Assembly: GCA_019096065.1 (NCBI GenBank)
Contig: JAGUCH010000004.1
Span: 3,348,001-3,412,000, forward strand
Reading direction: 5' to 3'
DNA length: 64,000 nt
Origin: Paracyclopina nana
Lineage: Eukaryota > Arthropoda > Copepoda > Cyclopoida > Cyclopettidae
Every line of letters begins with the position of its first letter. Position 1 is the stretch's first letter. Shown here piece after piece: positions 1 through 13,000 of this stretch. A program made the position numbers and the translations under genes. The notes beneath the pieces are model-generated. The model was not told the DNA's origin. It saw only the letters and a list, made by a program, of their open reading frames with translations, and did no database searches.

Positions 1-936
1 AAAGCTGGCAGCCAACATTGCTACCACTGTCCGATGTGCAAGCTCCAAAATAATGCATGCATAAAGGGCCACAACTACAATTGAGCCATAAATGACACCC
101 TCGTCGATTCGCTCTGACAGGAGCTGAATCTCCACTGATATGGCGACTGGAAGCTCAGAATTGGTATCGAAAAATAATGTCAAGTTCTCCTTGCTCAGAT
201 CTATGCCGTCAATATTGAACGAGTTCTCCACCTCAGTTTTCTCTAGGTAAAATCGTCCAGTGAGTTCATTTGGCAGCAGACCAATTTGCCATGTATCCAA
301 AGTTTCAGTTGTATTGCTGGAGAGAATTGTGCTCACTTTGAGCTTGTGTGGTGCCAATGCCGTTATCTCCGGTGTGATGAAGGAGCCTTTCAATCGGACT
401 TTTAGAATAGTATCTTTGGGATTTTGCCTGCTTTGGTTAAACAGTTGGTCAATGTCGATTGAAAAGTTAACATCTTCCGCTACTGTTATTAGATTGTAGT
501 TGGCAGTTTCTTCTGGGAGAAACAGGAGCAAAACGGTAATAAGTATGCAAATGAGTGTGAGGACAAAAATCTTGAATTTCCTCAGGCAATGCCAAGGCTT
601 TTTCTCGGCAATATCTTCTTCTGAGGGCAGATCTACGATGCTCGCGCCTACAACCCAAGATAATGTCCTCTTCACTCCCAGACTTTTTGCCTGATCGACG
701 GTCCTTTGCAGCAAAGGAATTGATTCTGGGTTCCACGGACCTCCAAAGTCAGACTCGTCATGGTCAAATGTGGTCATTCGGCTGCTACCGGTTGCATACT
801 GGTGAATCTTCCTTTCTCTTGTATCACTGTAGGTGGAACTGGCTTCCATTGAGGAAGAAGCTTCATCTTCGTCGGCTTTCATCCCGCGAGAAGACCTTCC
901 CTTTTTTGACAGTGCTTTGTGGTGGCGAGTGGACAT
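1..936 (-). CDS. OCA2: P protein (OCA2-like) transporter, N-terminal part, runs off the left edge
   Basis: An uninterrupted minus-strand frame of 312 codons starts at the ATG at 936 and is still open at base 1. The first ~120 residues are polar and Ser/Glu rich, as in the cytosolic tail of P proteins. A membrane segment follows (about residues 129-148, KIFVLTLICILITVLLLFL), then a ~130-residue luminal loop with several N-x-S/T sites. The open end enters a second membrane segment containing ELAHRTVVAML. That segment resembles the conserved start of the transporter core in OCA2 and related members of the ArsB/NhaD superfamily. In animals P protein sits in melanosome- or lysosome-related organelles and sets their ion balance and pH. 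The assignment rests on the loop-TM-HRT pattern; the transporter core lies outside the window. Confidence 0.7.
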   Translation of the reverse strand, partial: MSTRHHKALSKKGRSSRGMKADEDEASSSMEASSTYSDTRERKIHQYATGSSRMTTFDHDESDFGGPWNPESIPLLQRTVDQAKSLGVKRTLSWVVGASIVDLPSEEDIAEKKPWHCLRKFKIFVLTLICILITVLLLFLPEETANYNLITVAEDVNFSIDIDQLFNQSRQNPKDTILKVRLKGSFITPEITALAPHKLKVSTILSSNTTETLDTWQIGLLPNELTGRFYLEKTEVENSFNIDGIDLSKENLTLFFDTNSELPVAISVEIQLLSERIDEGVIYGSIVVVALYACIILELAHRTVVAMLAASF

Positions 937-1514
937 TTTTAACTGCTGATCTGTCTTGCATCACTGGCAAATATTATTGTGTTCACAGATAAGAGAGGAA
1001 TATTCCGTCTCTAATCTGAACGTTATCAAGTTTGATGATGTTGTTATACTATAACGTAAGATACAAATCAGATCGAAGAATGTTATGGTCTCTTAATAAT
1101 TAATCGTTTTGCTCTATTGCAAACGTGAGAGGAGCATAGGCTTGTAAAAAGCATGAGATTCCGATTAAATCCAGCTATTTGATTTGCTTTCAACCACAAT
1201 AGTGTACACTACGCTGCATTTCACAAAAGGTTTTTTTGAATGGATACTTATATACTTTGCTGCGTATTTTTGTTGCAATCGAAATGCTATTTCTCTGAAA
1301 TGTTCATATTCCAAACTTTTTATAAAGTAAAAATTCGAATTTAAAAATTGTATAGCATATTTTTGTGGACATTACTTTTGAAGTCAATTTACATGGAATT
1401 ATTTAAAATTACGTAATTTTACCTAAAATGAAAAAATCATGTTGAAAATTATATAATTTGATTTAGTATTGAATAATGTGAGGTTGCACGCTAGGTGATG
1501 CTAAAATTAATTAG

Positions 1515-1621
1515 AGCAACATAAGGAGAGAGTAGCGGAAGCTGAGAAATATCCTAAAATACTTAGAAAGCAATATAAGAAGAGTGTATTGGAAGCTGAG
1601 AAAGATCCTGAAATGCAAGAA
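1515..1621 (+). repeat. Two tandem 54-bp units encoding an 18-residue EAEK-P motif
   Basis: Two adjacent units of about 54 bp share CAAyATAAGrAGAG and GGAAGCTGAGAAA. Both read in the same plus frame as an 18-residue repeat of the form Q-(H/Y)-K-x-x-V-x-E-A-E-K-x-P. No start codon or longer frame surrounds them. Similar Lys/Glu/Pro repeats occur in proteins of some invertebrate mobile elements, so this may be a relic of one. That is a guess from pattern only. Confidence 0.35.
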
Positions 1622-1662
1622 GGAAAAGGAGCGCTCTTTCATGTGATTTTAGTGGCGCCTAG

Positions 1663-2024
1663 TTAATGTGATGTTCATTTACATCCCTGATGAACAAAAT
1701 ATCACGACTTTTCCAAATTCCAACTTACAAAGAATAGGGCACTATAATGTGCTGCTCATTTACATCCACAGCATAAATAAATTCTTTTGAGAGGTTCAGT
1801 CTTGTTTATAATTCAGCACCAAGTTGCGATCAGTTAATGTGATGTTCATTTACACCCCTCCCTGTTGAAAATAATTTCACGACTTTTCCAAATTCCAACT
1901 TACAAAGAATAGGGCACTATAATGTGCTGTTCATTTACATCCATTGTAAAAATAAATAATAAGCCTTTGGAGAACTCCCAACTAACAACGAAAGGGGCAC
2001 TAATGTGCTGTTCATTTACAACCA
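1663..2024. repeat. Block of direct repeats with motif AATGTGMTGYTCATTTACA
   Basis: Five copies of AATGTG(A/C)TG(T/C)TCATTTACA lie at about 1665, 1747, 1835, 1921 and 2001. Around them a longer segment beginning CACGACTTTTCCAAATTCC occurs twice, near 1703 and 1878. The simplest reading is a tandem duplication of a ~170-bp unit that itself held two motif copies, plus one partial unit. It is non-coding in all frames I checked. Confidence 0.7.
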
Positions 2025-2305
2025 TGATTAAACATAAATCTTACGACTCTAAAATTAAATTATTCGCACATTATTTATGAATTACAATTAAAGGAATTTT
2101 AAAAAAATTACTTCCAACGGTTCTTAATGAATCTAGCTTCCCAGATAAATTAGCGATAATGGCCCTTTGAAATTAAAAATGTAAGCAAAAGTTATGCCAA
2201 ATAAAAAGTGTCGTTCTTACGATAGCAAGTAAAAATTCCAATCGAGGGCTCATCCTTTTCACATATTATCACAGTGCTTCCGTTTATTGAAAATACTTTC
2301 AAAAA

Positions 2306-4752
<2,447 letters not shown>

Positions 4753-5314
4753 CTCTGCTTGCTGCTTCCTAAGCCGTCATGAGCACTTTAACCACGATCA
4801 GGACCGCACCTTTTCACCTGAGTGCGCGCGCGCACACGCTAACGATAGCAGCGCATCTTCTCCACATTCCATATGACTTGGTCTCGATTTTCTCAGGCTC
4901 AAACCCGCACCACAGTTTCTCGGGAAATTCGTACCGTGTGAGTCAATGGCATCTTTTCTTCTTGATCTTGACGTGATGCCATCAGAAAAAAAAATAATTA
5001 ATCAACTTTTCGCAAATTAAAAAATCATAGCTTTGCGATAGGGTCGAAAATAAGGCGATCTGAAATGGTCTTTGGGAATTGAAAAAGCTTTGTGGATTTT
5101 TGAGTGAATATATTTACTATTTTTAAATAAATCATTTATTACCGTCAAATTGAGGGAGTTTTAAGATTGATTTGCGTCAAATTAAGAGATTTTAAGAAAC
5201 AATTTTGAAATAATGAAGCCTATGAAAATAGCGCTCGCTTCCCAAGTCAAGTAAACAAACTTTGCGGCTTCCTCAAATTTCTGCCAATCATTTGGGCATG
5301 TTTTTGTGTCAAAT
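4753..5314. promoter_or_regulatory. Divergent promoter region between Btk and EMC1
   Basis: The two genes are transcribed away from each other, so both promoters must lie here or in unseen 5' exons. The Btk side is GC-rich with an alternating GCGCGC run near 4824-4833; the EMC1 side is very AT-rich. I see no TATA box at a convincing distance from either start codon. Confidence 0.5.
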
Positions 5315-8089
5315 ATGAGCTTATTGTGGGTGATAACTAGCCTTTTGGCTTCACAAGCCTTCGCCTTGTTTGAAGACCAGGCCTTAAAGTTCGACTGGAG
5401 ACAACAATATATCGGACCCGTCGAAGATTTGTCTGTGCTCGCCACATCCAAAGTCAAAGAAGTTGCAATAGTACGAACAGCCTCAAATGTGCTGGCTGCT
5501 CTGGACGGCGATAATGGACGCCTTCTATGGAGGCAAGTCCTTGCTGATCAAGAGAAGCTCCTCCACTTTCAATTTGATGGAAAATTGGTGACGGCTCTGA
5601 GTTACGACTTGAGTGAGAACTCGAGCTTCACGAGGACTTGGAATGCCCAAAACGGAGCCCTGAGTAGTGAAATTCGAGTCGAGGCAAAGACCGCAGAGCT
5701 CCCTATTCACGACGGCTTTCTATTTGACGAAAAACCTCATTTGCTTCACCGAACCGATCAGAATGGCCTGAAGATCTTTGTCATTCACGATGAAGATAAG
5801 ACAGTCACCCATAGCTTCTCCACTGGAGCTGGCCAAGATAAGGCTGGCTTTTCGTGTGAAGCATTAACAGATACTTTTATATGTGTTTCATCCCTCCTCT
5901 CGACCGTCTACACGACCAAATTACCGCTAAGTGGCAACTCAATGATTGCATCTCCGCTAGCCTCTGCCGGCCTCACCGAAAAGCCTAGAGCCGGGGCCAA
6001 AATTGGCCTGTTGTCCCATGGGAGAGTGCAACTACCCCTTGAATCGGGCGCCTTGGCTGTCATCAGTTTGAAGGCTGGGCACATTTCGTCTGTCAACACA
6101 ATCAAGCCAAAGAAATCGGGGTCCTTCGCTAATGTTGCCAGCTGCGGTCACAATGATGACCTAATTATGCTTGAGCAGGCGTGCAACGGTGCATCGGAAT
6201 CGTGCGGCTCGTCCTCCATCACGATTACAAAGGGAGCTAGCCAACACGTGTATGAAGTTCTCTCAGACAGGGGGTACATTGCCAAAAGTTGGGCATTTTG
6301 TGATCCCAACGAGGAAGAAGCTTTCCAACTGATGATTCGTTCCCAAGATGGATCGCTGGCCTCTGTCACACCACTTGGAAACGTAATGTGGATTCGCGAT
6401 GAAGGCTTAGCTGCTATTAAGGCCATGTCACTGGTTTCAAAGCCTTCCTCTGATGATGACGGTACTTACGAAAGTGAGTCGGAAACAGCCGAAAATGTGA
6501 GCGCCATGTTTTTGAAAAGGATCAAGCATCATGCTGCTCAAGTCTACATGCTTCTGGAGAAAATCAAACTTGGCAAAATTGGGCTAGGAGCGTTGCTAAT
6601 GGGCAACCCTGATGCCTCCTATGATGATTTCGGTATCCGAAAAGTTATTGTTGCGTTCACCAAGACTGGTGGCCTCTACGGTCTCGACAGCAAATCGGGC
6701 AAAGTCCTATGGCAAAAGATGACAATCTGTCATGTTGATGGCAGTGACAGTCCCGTGTACTTATTGCAGCAGCGAAGTTCCACTCACTTTAGCTTTGATC
6801 CCATTGCCGCATTGATTTGCGAGGCCAGCCCATCTGAAACTTTGCTGATCAAGTTTAACCCTCTCAATGGCAAGACCTCTGATGGCTCAAGACGTATTGG
6901 AGGCAAAGTACAAAGAGCAATTCTCCTGCACCAAGCCCATCACGAGGATCACATTAGGCCTATCTTGATAGTGACGGAAGGACACAATTACGAGATTGAG
7001 CCTAAACACGCTGCCAAGAGCCTCGCTGATTTGAGCGGAAAGATTTTTGTTGCTAGCATTGATGCTGATAAGCAGGGAATTCATGGGCACCGCATCACAG
7101 TCAATCCAGACAACACATTGAACGTTGTGCCAGTGTGGTCCTTCTCAAGCGCAGGCACTGACATCCTGTATCTTTCGCCCAAACCCACCGAAGAAGTCGT
7201 CCACAGCCAAGGAAGAGTCATGGCTGATCGCTCTGTGCTGTTCAAGTACCTTAACCCTAACTTGGCATTCGTTTTGGCTGAGGGTGTCGAGAGCAGCGGG
7301 AAGAACTTCATCAACATCTATCTGCTCGATCTTGTCAACGGTCGCATTGTTTTTAGTGCCCATCACAAGAGGGTTCAAAAGCCGTATCACGTGGTTCATT
7401 CTGAAAATTGGGCCGTGTACTCGTACTACAACGAAAAATCCCGCAGAGCAGAGTTGGGATCACTAGAGCTTTTTGAAGGGAAAACTCAGAGCAATGCTTC
7501 GGTATTCTCGAGTTTCCTCGACAATGTGTCTCCCCTTGTTGAAAGACAGTCATACATTTTAGGTAAAACCAATCTTTTTTGTAATTATATTTCACTTAGC
7601 TAATGTCACTCAAACTCTTAAGGCCAGTCCCATGTAGCAGCCCTTAAGGACACTACAACAGAGAAAGGCATTACCACCAAGCACATTTTGATGGCCACCT
7701 CCTCTGGATCAATTTACGACATTCCAAGAGGGTTCTTAGACCCGCGAAGACCAAACATTAATACTCCACCTGAAATGCGAGAGCCAGGTCTGCCTCCATA
7801 TATTCCTGAGCTGGTTTTCCCTCCAGAAGTTATCCTTAACTACAACCAGACTGTGTCAGGAGCAAGGGGTATCGTGACAGCTCCCACCGGCCTCGAGTCA
7901 ACCTCAGTGGTCGTCGTCTATGGACTTGATATTTATTGCACTCGAGTCACTCCTTCTAAGGGTTTTGATCTCCTCAAAGACGATTTCGATCACTACGTCA
8001 TAGCCAGTGTGCTCGTTGGGCTCACTGCGGCAGCATACGTGACTAGACGTCTGTCTCAACGGAAAATGCTGAAGTCAGCATGGAAATAA
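5315..8089 (+). CDS. EMC1: ER membrane protein complex subunit 1
   Basis: Two exons, 5315-7562 and 7623-8089, joined across a 60-nt GT-AG intron, encode 904 residues. The ATG at 5315 is chosen because it starts a clear signal peptide (MSLLWVITSLLASQAFA); the frame is open a few codons upstream without another ATG. The lumenal part begins with FEDQALKFDWRQQYIGP, typical of EMC1, and continues as a PQQ/beta-propeller-like region (GLYGLDSKSGKVLWQ). The C-terminal DUF1620 region holds PRRPNINTPPEMREPGLPPY, and a single membrane helix (HYVIASVLVGLTAAAYV) lies near residue 880. EMC1 is the large lumenal scaffold of the EMC insertase, which places tail-anchored and multi-pass proteins in the ER membrane. 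Human EMC1 is 993 residues, so this form is slightly short. Confidence 0.95.
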
Positions 8090-8330
8090 GCCATACCTAC
8101 CTTTTTTTTATTTTTGTCATATTTTGGTTGATGTTTAGCTCTTTTAAGTCGATTAAAAGCAATGAATTGTACTCAGATGCTCTGCATAATTCTGGTTTGG
8201 GAACAAACTTCAAATGTTAAAGGATAACCTGTCTTAGAACAAAATTAATTCATATTATTTGTTAAGAGTTATGCTAAAATTGATCTACAACAGCCATGTT
8301 TTACCACTAATGTTAAAATTATTTGCTTAA

Positions 8331-8570
8331 GAGGTGCTCCAATAACGCAATGGTTATGGTTAGAGCGCTGCTGTATACTTGACTCAGCCACCTGAAGTTC
8401 GAATCCCATATATGCCTCAACTTTTTTCTGATTTCATCATCAGGCCTAAATTATGTTAAAATAGTCCTGAATAGGAAACCGTAAATCGTACCATATTTAT
8501 CCTACTGCGAACTCGATCATAAGATTTCAGACGGCGCTGAAAAAGCAAAAGGTCTCATTTTGTTGATAAG
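8331..8570 (+). mobile_element. tRNA-derived SINE-like element
   Basis: The head (8331-8418) looks like a tRNA gene: an A-box-like TGGTTAGAGCGCTG, a B box GTTCGAATCCC, and an acceptor-like GAGG at the start that can pair with CCTC at the end. The anticodon arm does not form a normal 7-base loop, and TGGTTA is doubled (AATGGTTATGGTTAGAGC), so it is not a working tRNA. The body behind it (about 8472-8535) recurs in reverse orientation at 18.90-18.97 kb, which supports a dispersed family. Confidence 0.55.
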
Positions 8571-9594
8571 TTTTCGCAAGCAAGGTATACTTTTACAAGC
8601 TTAAGGAAAGCCTTTGCATATTTTTCAATAATCACTCTAGTGGCAACCAAGAGCTTTTTGAAAATCTTATGGACCATCTTAAGGGGCTACCCCTAGATAG
8701 TAACCATGCCAAAGGAATATGCCCTTTGGCCCCTCGAAGGGGAGATATTGGCCCTCAAAGTTTTGGGAGATTCTTATGTAGTAAAACTTTGGACCCCTCT
8801 CACGGCCATATGAAGCAACTTTAACCTACCCATTTTTTGGCCATTGATTGGCTCCCTATGGGTGTCTTTGGAAATGGGATAAAAGTTTTCGTCTTTCATG
8901 CCCACTGTAATCCAAGAGGCACAATGAGAATTTTAGGGGTTATCTTTGGGGCAAAATTGAGGGAACTTCCCCAAGATGAATTTTGTTCATTTTTGCACAG
9001 AGTCAGTAAAAGATGAGTACTTTCAAATAAAAAATAGAAAAGGTCCATATTTGTTTGGAGCCAGATATTGACCTAAAAATGAAGTTATATCATGACTATA
9101 ATATGTTGTGAGCAATATTTATTATGGTCATTTATTGTTTTGGCAGCATCTGGGGGTACTTCTTTAATGAACATTTTAAGATTTAAGGAAGAAATGGTTT
9201 TATTTTAAAACCTTAGTTTCTTAGTGATATATTGTAAATGCATGAACAGAAAATGGAATGTTATTATAAAAATGGGGCATAAGGAGCAACTTTTGTTAAT
9301 GTCATACTTAGGTAATTTCAATTTTAGGGGCAGTTATTTAACAAAAACTAATTTACTTACTTAAAAAGTACCCAAAAAAATGATCCAACACATCCATACG
9401 GCTTTTCGTTAACACTAATGGGACCAGAGGTGGGCTAAAAGGACATTATTTAGCACAAATGGGACCTCACCCCTGATTTTGTTTCAAGGCTTATAACTCC
9501 AAAACTTTGAATGATAGAGGTCAGCAGTATTTTTTTTTAGAAAATATACGTTGAAATCTAACTTTTTGGAAAGTTTCATCAAAATCTGAGAGAT

Positions 9595-9710
9595 CACCAA
9601 ATTCCGACATTGTCCCATTAGCAGGGGGCAGAACAAAATTTCCATGTCTAAGTAGCAAGGGGCACAACAAGTTAAAAATGTCTCATCAGCAAGAGGCATT
9701 ACTTTAAAAC
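9595..9710. repeat. Diverged short tandem repeats related to the satellite
   Basis: Three imperfect ~34-bp units start TGTCCCATTAGCAGGGGG, TGTCTAAGTAGCAAGGGG and TGTCTCATCAGCAAGAGG. They match the triple repeat found inside each satellite monomer further right, but with much more divergence. They may be an older stage of the same sequence. Confidence 0.6.
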
Positions 9711-10044
9711 TTTAAACAGATGTAAAACATTGATGTTGAAAATATTTCAAGTAATACAAATTATAAATGAATAATTGGGCAATCAAAAAACAAAAATAAT
9801 AAATAACCAAAGCTGCATTCAAGGTAGGTCCTTCTTGAAGCAAGTCAAAACAGCTTAGTAACATCATAAAAAATGAATTAACAGAGCAGCATTGACCAAG
9901 ATATCCTTGAAATCAGTAAATAATGCTATACCAAAGATTAGATCAATTTATTATAGTCCAAACCACTTGTGACCAACATGTCATAAGCAGCCACTATGCC
10001 TAAGGCATGTACCTCTCCATATGCTAGTATAGGTCTGAGACTAC

Positions 10045-13000
10045 TTATGACAAAGAGCTCAAGGACATCTGGACTTGCCACTGGTGCATATGCTGCTAGC
10101 AGCCTGAGGCTGCCTGACCTCAGATGCTGAGGCTGTTTTCTCAAAATTAGCAAGAACTGGTTCTTGCAGCCTAGCAGAGGCCAGAAACATGCAGAAGATA
10201 AGAATGTCTCATGTTCCATGACTTTGAGTCATGTTAGTTAGGCTTATTTTAATACAGTGCAGAGCGTTTTCAACCTTACCCTGTCTTGAGGTAGTGGTCC
10301 CATTAGTGAGGGGTGGAACACTTTTTTGTCCCATTAGCAAGAGGCGCACAGGCATTTTGTCCCATTAGCAGGAGGTAGAACTGTCGAGCTAACTCAAAGA
10401 CCTTTGGACTTGCCACTGGTGCATATGCTGCTAGCAGCCTGAGGCTGCCTGACCTCAGAGGCTGAGGCTGTTATCTCAAAATTAGCAAGTACTGGTTCTT
10501 GCAGCTGAGCAGAGGCCAGAATCATGCAGAAAACAAGAATGTCTCATGTTCCATGACTTTGAGGCAAGTTAGTTAGGCTTATTTTAATACAGTGCAGAGC
10601 GTTTTCAACCTTACCCTGTCTTGAGGTGGTGGTCCCATTAGTGAGGGGTGGAACACTTTTTTGTCCCATTAGCAAGAGGCGCACAAGCATTTTGTCCCAT
10701 TAGCAGGAGGTAGAACTGTTGAGCTAACTCGACCATATGCTAAGGCTGAAGCCAGCCAAAACCAGTGGAGGCCAAAATGACCTAGGCAGCCTCGGATTCA
10801 TCATATATGACGTCCAAACAATGCTTTTGGCAATTTTTGGACAACTTCAGCCACTTTGAGCTCAAAGACCTTTGGACTTGCCACTGGTGCATATGCTGCT
10901 AGCAGCCTGAGGCTGCCTGACCTCAGAGGCTGAGGCTGTTATATCAAAATTAGCAAGTACTGGTTCTTGCAGCTGAGCTGAGGCCAGAATCATGCAGAAA
11001 ACAAGAATGTCTCATGTTCCATGACTTTGAGGCAAGTTAGTTAGGCTTATTTTAATACAGTGCAGAGCGTTTTCAACCTTACCCTGTCTTGAGGTGGTGG
11101 TCCCATTAGTAAGGGGTGGAACACTTTTTTGTCCCATTAGCAAGAGGCGCACAAGCATTTTGTCCCATTAGCAGGAGGTAGAACTGTTGAGCTAACTCGA
11201 CCATAAAATAAGCCTAACTAACTTGCCTCAAAGTCATGGAACATGAGACATTCTTGTTTTCTGCATGATTCTGGCCTCTGCTCAGCTGCAAGAACCAGTA
11301 CTTGCTAATTTTGAGATAACAGCCTCAGCCTCTGAGGTCAGGCAGCCTCAGGCTGCTAGCAGCATATGCACCAGCGGCAAGTCCAAAGGTCTTTGAGCTT
11401 AAAGTGGCTGAAGTTGTTGACAAGTTGCCAAAAACATTGTATGGAGGTTATATATGATGAATCTGAGGCTGCCTAGGTCATTTTGGCCTCCTCGACAGTT
11501 CTACCTCCTGCTAATGGGACAAAATGCCTGTGCACCTCTTGCTAATGGGACAAAAAAGTGTTCCACCCCTCACTAATGGGACCACCACCTCAAGACAGGG
11601 TAAGGTTGAAAACACAAGGCGCACAAGCATTTTGTCCCATTAGCAGGAGGTAGAACTGTCGAGCTAACTCGACCATATGCTTAGGCTGAAGCCAGCCAAA
11701 ACTATTGGAGGCCAAAATGACCTAGGCAGCCTCGGATTCATCATATATAACCTCCATACAATGTTTTTGGCAACTTGTCAACAATTTCAGCCACTTTAAG
11801 CACAAAGACCTTTGGACTTGCCACTGGTGCATATGCTGCTAGCAGCCTGAGGCTGCCTGACCTCAGAGGCTGAGGCTGTTATATCAAAATTAGCAAGATC
11901 TGGTTCTTGCAGCTGAGCAGAGGCCAGTAACATGCAGAAAACAAGAATGTCTCATGTTCCATGACTTTGAGGCAAGTTAGTTAGGATTATTTTGATACAG
12001 TGCAGAGCGTTGTCAACCTTACCCTGTCTTGAGGTGGTGGTCCCATTAGTGAGGGGTGGAACACTTTTCTGTCCCATTAGCAAGAGGCACACAGGCATTT
12101 TGTCCCATTAGCAGGAGGTAGAACTGTCGAGCTAACTCGACCATATGCTTAGGCTGAAGCCAGCCAAAACCAGTGGAGGCCAAAATGACCTAGGCAGCCT
12201 CAGATTCATCATATATGACATCTATACAATGCTTTTGGCAATTTTTGGACAACATCAGCCACTTTGAGCTCAAAGACCTTTGGACTTGCCACTGGTGCCT
12301 ATGCTACTAGCAGCCTGAGGCTGCCTGACCTCAGAGGCTGAGGCTGTTATCTCAAAATTAGCAAGTACTGGTTCTTGCAGCCGAGCAGAGGCCAGTAACA
12401 TGCAGAAAACATGAATGTCTTATGATCCATGACTTTGAGGCAACTTGGACAACTTCAGCCACTTTAAGCACAAAGACCTTTGGACTTGCCGCTGGTGCAT
12501 ATGCTGCTAGCAGCCTGAGGCTGCCTGACCTCAGAGGCTGAGGCTGTTATATCAAAATTAGCAAGATCTGGTTCTTGCAGCTGAGCAGAGGCCAGAATCA
12601 TGCAGAAAACAAGAATGTCTCATGTTCCATGACTTTGAGGCAAGTTAGTTAGGCTTATTTTAATACAGTGCAGAGCGTTTTCAACCTTACCCTGTCTTGA
12701 GGTGGTGGTCCCATTAGTGAGGGGTGGAACACTTTTTTGTCCCATTAGCAAGAGGCGCACAGGCATTTTGTCCCATTAGCAGGAGGTAGAACTGTTGAGC
12801 TAACTCGACCATATGCTAAGGCTGAAGCCAGCCAAAACCAGTGGAGGCCAAAATGACCTAGGCAGCCTCAGATTCATCATATATAACCTCCATACAATAT
12901 TTTTGGCAACTTGTCAACAACTTCAGCCACTTTAAGCACAATGACCTTTGGACTTTCCACTGGTGCATATGCTGCTAGCAGCCTGAGGCTGCCTGACCTC

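Larger units (their letters stand above)
937..2305. other. Intergenic stretch between the P protein and Btk genes
   Basis: AT-rich DNA with no supportable gene. It holds a small coding-like repeat relic near 1.5 kb and a block of ~170-bp direct repeats at 1.66-2.03 kb, listed separately. The left part should carry the promoter of the minus-strand P protein gene, but I see no clear core promoter motif. Confidence 0.6.
8090..10044. other. Gene-free stretch after EMC1
   Basis: No supportable gene. It contains a tRNA-derived SINE at 8.33-8.57 kb, unidentified low-complexity DNA with short GGGG/CCCC inverted pieces (8.68-8.83 kb), and diverged relatives of the satellite's internal repeat near 9.6 kb. 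The only sizeable frames, on the minus strand at 9.5-10.2 kb, run through the repeats and show no protein signature. Confidence 0.6.

Noticed and set aside
8331-8418. Functional tRNA gene
   Set aside because: The anticodon arm does not fold with a 7-base loop and the D-arm region carries a duplication; SINE head is the better reading.
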